Of a stretch of 64,000 nucleotides of DNA, positions 10,263 to 22,900 are shown in pieces. How positions within the stretch are numbered: position 1 is the stretch's first letter; every line of letters starts with the position of its first letter. Under the pieces are notes generated by a model. The model did not search any database, had not been told where the DNA came from, and was given only the letters and a program-made list of their open reading frames with translations. The translations under genes were made by a program, and so were the position numbers. Where the stretch lies: positions 19,282,209 to 19,346,208 of the forward strand of contig OX424562.1 of the NCBI GenBank assembly GCA_949152475.1. Reading direction: 5' to 3'. Origin of the DNA: Terebella lapidaria. Lineage: Eukaryota; Annelida; Polychaeta; Terebellida; Terebellidae.

Positions 10263-11350
10263 TCAAGGGGTGACAACGCTACGAGCAGCTACCAAGGGCC
10301 CGAGGTGGTAGCCCTCACTCCCCGTCCACGTCAAGTCCCTAAGGTAGAAAGATGTAAAGGTGTTATGGGATTGCCATGAACATGCTTGCATGACCTGATC
10401 GAGGGGAACCCGTCCCATATAGGCAAGGAAGGCCGCCATGGCCCTAACATCATGGGCGCGTACCTTGAACGAACAGGCGGAGATCTGCTCAGCCAAATCA
10501 AAGCAGGTGCGGATACATTTTTGGATCCAGGATGAAATGGTAGTTGGAATTTCAACTGATGTGATATGAACAACAGCCGTTTGCCAGCCCGGAGACCTTT
10601 TGTCCGCTTAAGGTACAAGTACAATGCCCGCAATGGGCATAGGAGACAGTCTTCCTCTAGATTCGGGCCTACAGACGACGACAAGGCCGGTAACGTGAAA
10701 GCCAGTGGGGGAGATGATGCAAGCTGGGTTTTTGCCAGGAAAGACGGGATGACCTGCAAGGAGACCTTGAGGCCATCCTCTCGCCATCGAACTTTTGAGA
10801 AATCCAATGCATGGATTTCGATCTTGCGCTGTCCGGAAGCCAGAGCCAGCAAGAAGACTGTTTTCCAAGTAAGGAACTTCAGAGGGGCAGAGGACATAGG
10901 TTCGAAGGGAGCAGACGCCAAACGGTTCAGTACCAGGGATAGATCCCACTCCAGAACGGAATTACGAGAAAGCGGACGTTCGACTTTAAAGTTATTGAGC
11001 AAGGCACTCAGATCTTGATCCTCGCCGAGATTAACGCCAGTATGGGGCAAGATAGTCTTGGCCAGAGCGGTCCTATAGCCCGCTAAAGTCGAGGGGGCCG
11101 CGCCCGTCTGAAATTTCTCCAAGAGGAAATCAGCTACGGTCTGATCTGTGGCGTGGAAAGGATCAACCTGCCTGCCATCACACCGAGCAGTGAAGACTCG
11201 CCATTTGGACTCGTAGACTCCCAAGGACAAGTTTCTATTAGGGCGGGCGATCCTACTGGACACTTCTGAAGAAAATCCCTTTGCTCGAAGGGATCGCTGG
11301 ACAGAAGCCACGCGTGGAGGCTCAGGCTCCCGGGTCGGCTGTGAAACAGC
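10263..11350 (-). pseudogene. DIRS tyrosine recombinase, frameshifted
   Basis: The recombinase follows the methyltransferase-like domain in the same frame (open 12394 to 10331), starting near RAKGFSSEVSSRIARPN. The first catalytic Arg region reads SGQRKIEIHALDF. After GKRLLFISH the frame shifts (about 10500-10560). The last part lies in the frame of 10496-10263 and has the HxxR box (RAHDVRAMAAFLA) and the Tyr motif FTSFYLRDL. The domain is therefore complete in motifs but split by at least one indel. It is clearly diverged from the recombinase at 2679-3767, so the two DIRS are separate lineages. Confidence 0.88.
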
Positions 11351-12394
11351 CCGGGGTTGCTTGAGAAGATCCTCCCAAGGGGGTAGGGCCACTGGTTGAT
11401 CTATCAGCAGACTCAGAAGTTCTGGGAACCACGGACGCTGCGGCTGATATGGGGCAACCAGGAGAATTCGGCACGTGTGAGACCTGACTTTGGCCAAGAC
11501 TTTGGGCAACAGAATTGCTGGAGGGTATGCATACCCGAACATGCCGTCCCAGTCCATGGACAATGCGTCGATTGACATCGCGAGAGGGTCTGGAAGTGGA
11601 GAAACGAACACCGGAAGCTTGTTGTTCCACCTGGTCGCAAAGAGATCCACCGTAGGACGGTCCCACCAGAGGCACAGGGAGTTGAACACCCGAGGATGGA
11701 GAGACCACTCCGTTGGCTGGATCTGCCCCCTGCGGGACAGCTGATCGGCCAACACATTTAACCGACCCGGGATCTGACGTGCTCGCAAGTGAATGCTTCG
11801 AGCCCGGCACCAGAGAAGAAGCGTCGTGGCTTGCCGACATAGGGTAACCGACTTCGTACCTCCCTGTTTGTTGATGTAGGCCACGACAGTGGAGTTGTCA
11901 GTGGACACCAAGCAGCACGACCAGCACACTCCTCCTCTCAGTGGCCCAGGGCCAGCGAAACCGTCTCCAACTCCAAGCGGTTGATGTGCCACGAACTCTC
12001 GGGCTCCGCCCACATCCCGGAAACTTCCTTGAAATCCAGGTGCCCTCCTCAGCCCTCCGTAGATGGCGGAAGGGTGAGCCCTGAGTAAGATTGGTGGTGG
12101 ACATCCACCACATGATGGATGCCTTCCCTGCTGGGGAAAGGACGACCAGTTGCTTCGGAGAACCAGTGGCTGCTGTCCACTGAGAACGAAGGTCGATCTG
12201 CAATTCCCGCATGTGGAGTCGACTGTAAGGGACCAACTTCTCGGTCGCCGCCAGCAACGCGAGCATCGACTGCCAGGTCTGGGCTGACTGACTGGGCTCG
12301 TCCAAGAACCTGCGGAGCAGGGGCCGTATCTTTGACAGACGCTCCTCCGTCGGGAAAACCATACCCAGCTGGGTTTTGTACCGATACCCCACAA
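11351..12394 (-). pseudogene. DIRS RNase H and methyltransferase-like domains
   Basis: STDNSTVVAYINKQGG and ARQIPGRLNVLADQLSR mark RNase H. VDLFATRWNNKLPVFVSP and YAYPPAILLPKVLAKV mark the methyltransferase-like (DAM) domain. The first part of RNase H (LRRFLDEPSQSAQTW...) is read in the frame of 12392-11898, and the rest in the frame of 12394-10331, so a frame change lies near 12050. Here the domain block and the recombinase share one frame with no stop between them, unlike the overlapping frames of the plus-strand DIRS. Confidence 0.85.
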
Positions 12395-13340
12395 ACGAAA
12401 TCCCGGGCCGGCGTTAGCTCAGATTTTTGGAGGTTGACAAACAGGCCCATGCGTTTGCACAAGTTCAGGACCCACTGTAAGTGCCGTGTTAGGACCTCGG
12501 GGGACTGGTGATAGATAATCCAGTCGTCCAGATACTGGTAGAGGAGGATGCCCTCCTTGTGGGCTAGTATCTGTAGCTCTTTCACAACCATTGTGAAGAT
12601 CCATGGAGCCGGGGACAGGCCGAATGGCAGGGCACGGGACTGATACACGGTGCCCTGGTGCACGAAGCGCAGGTATCTGCGGGAGCCTGGGTGAATTGGG
12701 ATGTGAAAGAATGCATCCTTCAGATCCAGTGAGACCACCCAAGAGTTTTTTGGAAGAGACAAGTGGATCGATTCCGCCGTCTCCATGGCGAGCTTGGGGG
12801 TCTTGACGTGGCGGTTTAGAGATGACAGGTCGATCATGGGACGCCACCCGCCTGAGTTTTTGGGGGTCAAGAACAGGATACTGTAGTAACCGGGAGAGGA
12901 TATTCCGACTTTTTCGAGCGCGTTTTTGGCCATCATATCGGCGATCGTGAGCGAAAGCGCTAACCGTTTGGCGTGAGCTCCGGGAAGCGAAAAGGGAATG
13001 GGCTCTAGAGACGCTGACTGAACTGTATACGAAACCCCCTGCGAAGGACCGACACGATCCACGGGCTGGCTCTGAGTGTCTGCCACTCTTGCCAATAATT
13101 TACCAGACGCCCGCCCACGGGCTCGCTTGAATTTTGAAACGAAAGTGTGACAGCCCGAGGTATCGCGGGGTCCGCCACAGGGAGCGGTATCTGTGAAACA
13201 CTCACCTGCCGCGGGGGCGGAGGACTTTTTCTCCCCTGCTGGCTTGGGCTTGCCCTTGAGCCCGGACTTCTTCTTCGGCTTACTGCCAGCAGGGGTCCCC
13301 CGAAAGGGCTTCTTGTCCTTCTTCTCCTTGGGCTTGGCCA
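12395..13340 (-). pseudogene. DIRS reverse transcriptase, split over three frames
   Basis: The N-terminal RT part (SSEPVGGRLVNYWQEW, WIVSVLRRGF) lies in the frame of 13550-13005. The central part (NSGGWRPMIDLSSLN, SWVVSLDLKDAFFHIP, RALPFGLSPAPWIFT and the catalytic YQYLDDW near 12520-12540) lies in the frame of 14571-12049. The following GYRYKTQ segment is in a third frame from 12392. Indels near 13010 and 12395 explain the changes. Catalytic residues are preserved, so the decay is recent or these are assembly errors in GC-rich sequence. Confidence 0.88.
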
Positions 13341-14571
13341 ACTGCTGAGGCTTGGAGGAAGGTGGGGCGTAAGCCTGGAGAGGAGAGGCCAGGCGCTTGG
13401 CGATGGTCTCGGTAAGCAGCTTGCTAGCGGAGACGGACTCCTCCTGACGGGCCAGCTCACGAGCTGCCGGCAGCCTGGACTCCAGACCGGCAAGGAAGGG
13501 CGGAGGAGATGAAAGGGCAGCAGCAGCCTCTGGTTCCACCAGTGGAGCACAGTGTAGCTCCGTGACTAAGGCCGGGGGAAGCTTAAACTTGGCCTGGCTC
13601 AGAAAGTCATCCCGCCTCAGCAAGTGGAGGACCCACTCCACGTACGTGGTCTGTTCCATGCGGTGAGCTGACGCCAGGTCGCAGGACTCCAAGAGTTGGG
13701 AAGCCAAACGGAGGTGGTCCCCGAGGGACGCTAACTCAGTCGGAGGAGACTCCAGGGCATCCAGCGCTGTCTGAGCACACTGTAACTGGCAGTAGGCCGC
13801 GGTCCGGAACCAGTCCCCCAGGGAGGACACACAGGTAGCTGCTCGGGCGGCATGATTCAAGGAAAGCAACGTCTCAGGTTGCACCGTAACTGGGCGAGCC
13901 TTGTCTCCCAAGTAAGGGGCTGCCGCCTCAGGGAAGACCGCCGGCTTGTCTAAGTAATCCGGGTTAGACGGGAGATAGTCTCTCTTGCGGAAAGGGGGCC
14001 GACGGGGAAACTTCCCCAACTCCGTCTTTCCCTGGTCCAAGGTCTCGGTACGGCGCCGTGAAAACTCCTCTCGGAGCCCGTCCGGGATGGGGAGGCCACG
14101 TCGTGGCTGTCGCTCCGGGGAACGCTGGGATGCCAGAAGAGACGTGGGATGCTGGGACACTGCGGGCTTCGGCTCGGCCGGGAAGAGGGTGGGTTCCAGT
14201 GTGGAACGCACTAAGTCCAACTTGTGGTCGAAGGAAAGATCCTCCTCCCCATCCTCACTGTCCACCGGCTCAGCGTCAAGTCGAGGGCACTTGTCACTGG
14301 GAGCCATCACGGAAGCCGCCACGGAAGAGGGTCGCTTCCTCGGAACTGAAACCAGTGGTGTGGGCCCAGCAGACGTAGAAGGGGTAGCCTCGTCCTGCCC
14401 GCACGCAATCGAGTCCTCCCCCGAGTCCTCGTCAGACTCCTGACCAAAGATCTCCGCAGGTAACTGCTGTGGAGGCTCCAAGGCCAAAGTATGCCGCAAG
14501 GCCTCAGACGCGGGGGGAAGGGAAACACCCGCGCGAGCGTCCAAACACAGCCGTGAAGATGCTGGACACAT
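13130..14571 (-). pseudogene. DIRS gag-like region
   Basis: The open frame from 14571 encodes an acidic N-terminal region (ESDEDSGEDS), a structured middle (SLNHAARAATCVSSLGDWFR..., THYVEW-like and LLRRDDFLSQAKFKLPP segments) and a Lys-rich tail (KEKKDKKPF, KKKSGLKGKPKPAGEKK) just before RT. It aligns in position and general character with ORF1 of the plus-strand DIRS, which shares RRDAFLSSLKFEVP and PAGEKK. No enzyme motif is seen; a nucleocapsid-like role is inferred. Confidence 0.75.
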
Positions 14572-14599
14572 CTACCGCTGGAACAGCTGGAGAAACCCC

Positions 14600-15795
14600 A
14601 GACGAAGGGGGGGGGGGGGGGGGCGAAGATACCACCTGAGAGGGACCTGGCAGGGTAGGCACAGCCGCCGAGCTTTTCATTACGGTGGGGGAGGCCAACG
14701 AGGCTGTCAGCGCCGAAGAACTCTGCAAAGAGAAAGAACCGGTAGAATTCTCCATAGTAGCAGGTGAGAGGGTGGCTTGAACAGGCGGAAGGCAATCCTG
14801 CTTCCCGGGGTCTGACACCCCTGGCCCAACAAGAGGTCTCTCCGTCGAGAGAGCCTGCCAACCTAGGGACCAAATCCCCTTAAAGCGGATGGACCACCTG
14901 TCAACAGCGCACACCCAAGGTCCGGATCCCGTAGGACGGGGGCCGGACCCCGAACGGGCCGAGGCAAGGCAGGAACAGCACGAAGAGTCGATTGTTGGAC
15001 CCGCACCCCGGGACCCGGCCCCCGAAGCACGGGGGCCGGCCTCTGCGACTGAGGCTGTGCCAAACGCAGAATACCCGAAGGGTCGGGGTCCGCACCCCGT
15101 ACGGGGCCCGGACTCTGCGACTGAGGCTGTGCCAAACGCAGAATACCCGAAGGGTCGGGGTCCGCACCCCGTATGGGGCCCGGACTCCGCGCCAACACAC
15201 TAACCAGACCACTGCCATGCCGGTCCACTCGAAGCCCCTGGACCGGGGGGCCGGACCCCGAGGGCCGGAAACCGAAAAACGGTGGGAAACTGGCCAGATA
15301 AGGCACGGACGCAGCACAGGGAACCTGCTCGCCGATAACTACTGAGGTGACACGCGCAAACAGGCTCCCAGCTGACGGAACATGAAATACACAGTGAAAA
15401 GACTCCCGGGGCGCGCCACCGTGGGTCGAGTGTGACTCTCCCACCAGCAGGTCACCCGCGGAACAAAACAAAGGGGAAGAAAACTTAGCTCCTATGCAAA
15501 CCAGGGTGCGATCCAGCTTGCCCAGCAGAGCAGAAGCTTTCCTCTCCTGACGGCGGCGACGCTTGGCCGACGACGCTGAAGACGAAGAGGACGGGGCCGG
15601 AGACACCTGGCGCGACTGAAGCTTGTCCCTCCTAGCGAGAACGGCCCCAAGGACCGGAGCCCACTCCTCCCGCGTACGGTCCTCGCATAAACCGCAAGTT
15701 AACTGGTCTGTGTGTACCGGATCCTGGAAAAACACGCATTCCGTGTGAACTTCCCAGGCCGGCAACTGTTGCCCACACTGGGCGCAGCGGCGCAT
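14600..15795 (-). pseudogene. DIRS ORF1 N-terminal region with Cys/His cluster
   Basis: An ATG at 15795 begins MRRCAQCGQQLPAWEVHTEC, followed by TCGLCEDRTREEWAP. The CxxC...HxxxC...CxxC spacing suggests a small zinc-binding module, and the next segment is Ser-rich then Arg/Lys-rich (SSSASSAKRRRRQERK). The open frame extends 39 codons upstream to 15912, but that part is hydrophobic and overlaps the leader. Downstream the coding signal changes frame; ATMENSTGSFSL and DVSSIFTAVFGRS are read in the frame of 14914-14504. A run of 17 G (14607-14623) separates this from the gag block and may be the site of the frame change. Confidence 0.7.
15041..15184. repeat. 72-bp tandem duplication inside DIRS ORF1
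   Basis: Two copies of a 72-base unit (15041-15112 and 15113-15184) differ by one base. The length is a multiple of three, so in sense orientation it duplicates 24 residues (motif DPSGILRLAQPQSQ) without changing frame. Confidence 0.95.
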
Positions 15796-16004
15796 CACAA
15801 CAAAGTGGGAAAGGGAGTCCGTGCTCCAACACACAAAACGCCGCCAAGGGTGTGAAATAATCCAAGTGATCCACGCCAAATGAACAAAGAAAAGTAAAGT
15901 CCAAAATAGCATGTAAAAGTAGCGTTCGTATGACGATAAACTAAGAAAAATTCGCGAAAGTTATGTCAGCAAGGCAAAATCCAAGTTGAAGAACAGCCAT
16001 AGGA

Positions 16005-16169
16005 GACGAGAATGACGTCACGTTCCGGTCACGTGGGTTAGTGGCTTGGACAATTCATTGTCTAGCCCATTTTCCAAATGGGGTTCTCTCTATGGAGAAC
16101 TCCTATGTCAGTAAGGCTAATAAGCCATAACCCGTAATGTGTTTTGGAGGTAAGATATAGGCATATAAC
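16005..16169. repeat. DIRS 5' inverted terminal repeat
   Basis: Inverted copy of 9547-9695 over about 150 bases. Its outer 40 bases (16130-16169) are represented again in inverted form in the ICR (9810-9848). The boundary at 16169 is where ICR similarity stops. Confidence 0.9.
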
Positions 16170-16988
16170 ATGAAGCTCAGTAAACCTAGGAGAGCTCATG
16201 GGCAGAAATATCATAACGTCTGCATGAAAATATTTACCAGACAAAAATTATGCCCATTATGATGAAATAAACATAAACTTGTCAAAATATTTCCTGTGGT
16301 ACTCAAAATGTATAACAAAATTTCCCGAACAAACAAAAATGTACACAATTTATTTTTTTTGGTCAACAGAGCTTTGAGCCATGAACAAAAACGACATCTA
16401 GCATACAATGTATGTGTTTATATATAGTATGTGTAATGCTGAAATTATCTTAAACAAATTATTGAAACAGAAGAATCCTAAAAAGACAAACAACAGTGTA
16501 GTTAACCATAATAACTTCATAGCTTCAAATAAATAGGGTTCACGCTGGCTCAATAGTTACGCAAGCCCAATGCTGTTAAAATATCCACATATTTATATCT
16601 ACAATATGTATAATATACAATCCATATACATCATGTACAACTGCTCTAAATATACATTCTGTACACCTATAATATACATAGATGATTGGTCAATGGTGAT
16701 CTACAATGTATGAAATGAAATGAACTCAATCTGAATTTCGCAAAATGCATTCATGGCAGACTGGTATGCATTATGATATTTCACATTACAGGTATATATG
16801 GAGAATTGGAGATGAAAAATTCTGAAATATATCACCAAGGAATAACATGACAAAACAACTATAATAGACACTGAGACTAAACTCATGGAAACCATTTAGA
16901 ATTTCTCTCAACACGACAATGTACATTTACCGGTACATGTGTTTTAATGTATGGAGGGAGGAAACGTGATCAGCATGCGAGGCACCGG
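16170..16988. other. HAX1 3' flank / probable 3' UTR
   Basis: AT-rich sequence between the DIRS element and the HAX1 stop codon. It should contain the HAX1 3' UTR on the minus strand; TTTATT at about 16337 on the plus strand would read as AATAAA on the transcript. No other coding content is seen. Confidence 0.4.
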
Positions 16989-19900
16989 TTACGAAAGGTC
17001 GCTTGGGAATCCCGGGAAGGATTGTCCGAAGAGGTTCTTGAAGATGGACCGTGTCTCCGCGTCGATCACGCCAGGGTCGCGGTGCATGATGTCACCTCGC
17101 GGGTTGTTTTGTGACGAACGCCACATTGAGTTGAACATTTCCTTGTCCTCTGCCAATAGAAAATTGTGCGCTGTTTAGTTTTTTTCGAGGATATATTAGA
17201 AATTTTTGTGAGGGTTTTATCTTCATATACTGTAATTATGAGTATACATGTAAGCTATATTCAAAGTCTTTTTGAACCATATACATTTTGTGATATTAAC
17301 GATTTGGTATTTTTGGAATATACCTTAGGTATGGTTATACAAAATACCATAACTATTGAAACTTATACAGGGTAATATTCTATCCATATATCTTCAGCAA
17401 CATACTTTCGTCCATGTTTTTGAAGTCCTCCTTCACCGTCTGTGCTCCTGTGTAATCTCGCTTAGTAGTTTTGGAGTACTCCTGCTCCCCGATACTCCTC
17501 GTTATTGTCGTCTCGTCGTTCCCTCGGCCATCTTGGATTGACTTCCGCTCCTCAACACGCTAGAAAACACACACATGAATATTCATGATGTACCTGTAAC
17601 ACTTATTGCTAAAACATACAAAATACACTCAGATCCCTGCTTGGAAAATGTATTAAAATAGAGCACTGAAAGGAGCCACTGAGCCATGTTTTAGTACAAT
17701 GATATCCATGGTACGAAACCGAACATACGGAGTATCAAAAGTGGTCTTAAACCTTTGGGTGGTGAACCATAACACAGGTTTTACTGTAGTGAATTCTAAT
17801 CAAATGATTAAATTGTACATTAAAATTTGCCCAGCTTACCCCATCAGCGCTGCGGTACGTCCTGACCGAGACACTTTTGAACGATCGCCCGGGGTCCGCC
17901 CTCGGACTGTCCTTGTACTCGTACGGTCGCAGGAACTCCTTCGTGCTCATGTCGGCTCTGTTCCCGAACACGATGTCCAGGTTACCCTTGCGTATCTCCT
18001 CATCCAGATCTGTGAGGGGTGGGGGGGGGGGGGGGTGGGGGGCAGCATGAATATTCATTAACACAGAAATCATGCATTTACACAGATCAAAGTAGATCTA
18101 CCGGTATTACTGGTACTCCACCATTTAAAGGGGCTTTATTTTCTTTGATTTACTGGGTACAAAAAAAAATCAAATAAATCTCAAAGATAACTACCTGTGT
18201 CACATCGTTCATGATCTGAGTAGCTTTCATATGGAGAACTTCGGCCATACTGGAACAGGACACCATAAACATGGTAAAGTTATTTTACAAAGATACTTAT
18301 ATACTTCTGTGTGCAGTATGCACGTGTACTACAAAGTTATCATAATTTAAACTAGAGAATTACATTTAAACTAGAGAAAATCTCCAATTTCTTATCATCA
18401 TGATAATGACTATATACATGTGACTATGTATAGTCAAGCCAAATCCTAAGTATGATACACCCAATGAATCACAATTTGACGACGCTAACACTCACAAAGT
18501 TAGGCGGGGGTGGGCGTGGTGGTGCCTGACCCCCAAAGTCTGGGGGCGGGGGTCTAGGAGGGGCCTCGCTGTCGGGTTCCTTGAGCATCCTGTCCCTCAG
18601 ACTGCCAGACTCGGGCCGGTGTGGGCCGCCAAACGCGAAACCTGCCACAAGGGATAAATATACATTGTACATGTAGACATTCAGCTTATTTACATATAAC
18701 TACACGTATGCATCACCAAATACATGAATGACTGGTACGATGAAATAATTTTCAAACAAAATGGAGCGAAAACCTTTTTGTGAGTATTCTTGAGAAAATT
18801 TATACGAAGCATGTCAAAGTACTACTGAAATTGTTGTGTTTTTAAAACAATCAGTGTTCAAACTTTGGATGGAAAGTCTGATACATGTATTTGTAACAAT
18901 GACCAGCTTAGTACCGGTATGTACTGGCTACAGTCTAGATAAAGTACGCATAAGTCATAAATTCGCAGTAGACCAGTCTAGATGAGTAACAAAGACCATA
19001 CCAATAGTTTGAATCCTATCAACAACTGTGTTTCCGAAACACTGTTTCGTCTATCACCCTGAAGCAACCAAATTCAGTTTGAGGTGATTGATGCGGTGTG
19101 ACTCACGATTAACCATGATACACCTTTTGCTCTCGGCTAGTAACTGGATAAACCTCGCCTGAAAATCCCAGAAAAATTCACGACCTGGCATCCAAAATGC
19201 CAATGTACTTAATGTCCTACCTACCCACACACCAACAGAAATATTGCCGCGGAAAATTTATCCGAGAAAAACTGGCTACCTTGTCAGAATATGAGCCATG
19301 TTATCAGTCACGGTACGCAATAACACCTGAAGGTTTCATGATGCGAACAGCTGTTTTGATCTAGATAAATGTACAGTATGAGCAACTAGATCCCAACTTG
19401 GATCATGACTGGAACGTCTTCTGGATATTGCTAGTATTTCATATTGATACGCGCATGTACAATACATTCAAGTACCGATACTTTTCTCTGGGTGGATATT
19501 CAAACCAGCACATCAAACCTATCAGAAATATCGTGCAGCATAAAAACCTTCTATAAGAATGAGAAGTTCTGTTTGATAACAGCTGGTGTTTTTGGGTTGT
19601 AGTACCTTCACAAGTGTTGATCAAAATACTCCAGCAAATTCCTCGGTATTCAACATGCACCTAGAAATTCTAGACCACTTGCACATGCCCTTTAAGCAAG
19701 CACCCTTTTGGTCTGGTTCGCCGTCAAATATCCGCAATATTCCCTTCTCACAACGGCTGAATATCCATTGGAAGTGGCAATTACATAGCAGACTCTAGTA
19801 TTACAGAACATCTGCGTGTTATAATGTTTGAAGGTGCCTGAAAGGCAAGCTGCAGGCGCAAGATGGTTCCAGATGTTGCAGGTTATGGTAAATCATCTAT

Positions 19901-22900
19901 CGTTATTGGTTGCGTGTGCCTCAAAGTGTAAAAAATTTGTGCTACATGCTGACCTGCACATAGGTATCTTTACGGCAAGTGAATTTTGCAGGTTTTTTCA
20001 ACGAATTATCTCTCTGTCTGATATGTGTCAGAATCTGTGTAAATATGCTCCGAAAAAATCTTGATACTGCAAGCTGCAACAACTTCCCGGCAGTTTTGCC
20101 AAAAAAACGCTTCCCGGCAATCCTGCCACAATTTTTTTTTCACGAACAGCAGCCCTAGGCGCACGTAAAAACTTTGGTGTTCCCCCAAAATATTATTTTT
20201 GGATCAATCATACATGTTCCACCTACTAGTACCCCACAAGCCGAAAAAAATCATCCGAAGAAAAAACCCTTTCAAAAAAATGTTGAGAAATCTAGGCTTT
20301 CTTGAACGTCTTACAAGGTTTAACCATGGTTTCAACAAGTACTTCCAAGGCATGTTTAGTTTTTAACCAGTAGATGCTTACTGTTGTACGAAAGTGTAGC
20401 CATCTCTATTTGTACATGTAGGTTTTAGTCCACTTTTGTCTGTTTATCCTTGAACATGTACTTGGTTTGTAGCTTGGCTTGACCACCAGTTCACAACATC
20501 CGATGATATTCCATTTGTTCCATTAAGTCAAGTGGCCAGCAGCCACTGATAACCAACTGCTGATAAGAAGAAAATCCCCCCTCTCACTTCTCCAACGATG
20601 TCCGACAGAATGCTTCCATCTGATTTCTCCGTTCCCCCTTCCCCTCTTTGTAAACAAGAGCAGATCAGCTGGATCGTACCACCGTATTGTTATCCGGAGT
20701 TCTTGTACATCCTTCCGTGAATATCCAGACTACAGTTTGGAATCTCTATGCTGCACAGCACTGTGGAACCACGCAAAAAATTCCACGGGCCTTGGCGGAA
20801 AGGATGGCAGGAAGCAATGCTATTGTAGTTTGCCCTACCCCCACTGCTGTTTAAACCCCTCTAAAACTTTTCATCAGTGCCACACTGCTACATGGCCTGT
20901 AAACAATAAAACCCCAACAAGGCGAAATTTGCACGATTGGTCCGTTTTTCTTCTGCGCGGTACTATACTTTCCCCCCACTGCTGCAGCAAGATTCTCCCA
21001 TTTCTGGATGCAAGATGCTCGGAGCCGTCTAAAACTGCGGAGGTTAATCCATGCTGAAGGCTTGGCTCTATGGGCTCGCTTCGGAAGTTATCTCCCGCCA
21101 AACTCCCATGGACGCATCAAGGTCGTCCGCATGGTTTTCTAGTAGTGCCCTGGCTTTAGAACCGGTCGAGTAGTTCACCTACAGTTATACACGATAAACT
21201 CCGGAACTTATTTAATGGGATTTGCTTCTTGCATTCCAACAGCAGGGGTTTCCCCTCAGCAATGTCGAACAGTCGCGAGAATGCAGTTAGAAAGTCTAGA
21301 TTGTTTCTTCAGCAAATCCCATCCGACAGCTCAATTATGACCACCATGGTGCTCATGCCGTGCGGGCGACATGCTTTACTGGGATTCTACCATGTGGAAC
21401 AGATGTTCATTCCACGGGAAAAAAATCACGGAAACATGCAGCCTTTTCGTACCCAAAGTGTATGTGGTCATTTTTTCCTGGCTAAAGAAACATGCAAACC
21501 CATTATGCCCCATTTCATTATGCACCAAGTTTTGATGTTTTTAAGTCCAGTGTTGGTAACTTTCATGTTGAACAGTTTTCAGGTAGTTTTTCAGGTGTTT
21601 ACAAATATTATGTGCTGTTTGAAAAACACTTTGGCTTTTTTTTTTCTAGCGTTATTATTTACAAACAACTTTCAGCAAAGATGTTCACAGTTCATTAAAA
21701 TTTCCATTTTTCCTGCAATTTCATTCAATGTTCCAATTTGCTTGCACACTTATGTTTTAAATCTAACAAATCATGATAACACATCACTTTAAATTATATT
21801 ATAATTTGTACTGTTCATGATATAACAGTTATTATATGTTATAGTTATATCCACAGTAGCGGCAACACTAATAATGCGAATACTTTTTCTGCCAATATGA
21901 TGATGACCGATAACAGCAAACATTTTCACACAATGATGTAGGTCCCGATATCTTTAGCTACAATTGCGGCCTAATTTGTACTTCATATACAATATCACGA
22001 AAATGTACGTATGACTTATGGACATCCATAAATACAATGGCAATGGTTATGACAGCTAGATGGGATACATCCATTATCCTGACGGTGTGGTATATCCTAT
22101 GTACACAATAAACGCAATAACGTGGGCGTGTTTGTGTTGGGGAAGACATCCATCATGTTTATTGGGGCAAGAAAGGCAGTTACTGGGTGAAAATGGCAGT
22201 ACTGGGACTTACAGTAGAGTGAATGAGTGATTGGGTCTGCCAGATGAATTTACTTAGTGATCAGTTATGTAAGGTTACTGAATGGTTTTGATCAGAGTAT
22301 AACATTCATGGGTGTTGACCGTTGAGGGGGGGGGGGGGGGATTATTATTAATACATGTACTAGTATTCTGGGATCTGGACAGGGCAGATGGCAATTTGAG
22401 AAAGCAGAAAGTGATTATGATGGGGGCAGGGAAGGGAAGGGGGGGGGGGGGTAGGGGCTGAGTCACACCCCTTACTGGTAATACATATATGCCGTATTGG
22501 TCTTAATAGTGGGACGTACCTTAATAGTAGAGGGCCCTCCTCTTTCCCCCAAAAATGTTTGATTTTTGTAACCTTGTACCGGGTAATTCACTTCATATCT
22601 TTCTAATAACATGAATAAACTCTTGGAGTGTTTCAATCCACATATTTTGTTATTTGATTATTTGAATCATAATCAAGGGAATTGGAGGCTATATAGGTAT
22701 ATTATTCAGTGATTTTCTTAAATTTGATCTCATTTTTGCGCACGCTGCTGCACGAGGTCTTGCTTTGGCTCGCCGGGCTACTATTAAGACCAATACGGTA
22801 CATGGATTCCCAGACTTTCAACGAATGGTGTCAAACTTAGTGAAGATCACTTCTCAAGATGATATCCACTACCCTTAGACAGGTACATGAAATTGCATTA

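Larger units (their letters stand above)
9507..16169 (-). mobile_element. Complete DIRS-type retrotransposon, decayed
   Basis: In sense (minus) orientation the order is: 5' inverted terminal repeat (16169-16005), zinc-finger-like ORF1 start, gag-like region, RT, RNase H, methyltransferase-like domain, tyrosine recombinase, ICR (9850-9751) and 3' inverted terminal repeat (9695-9507). The ICR is the exact complement of the two outer ends placed side by side, the diagnostic DIRS feature. Length is 6.66 kb. The coding part is broken by frameshifts near 14610, 13010, 12395 and 10500, so this copy cannot encode its enzymes. It lies about 0.8 kb downstream of the HAX1 stop codon, in the same orientation as HAX1. 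Confidence 0.93.

Noticed and set aside
20737-21792. Open frames of 106 and 187 codons in the large HAX1 intron
   Set aside because: No domain, repeat or splice context is recognised, and base composition matches the surrounding intron.
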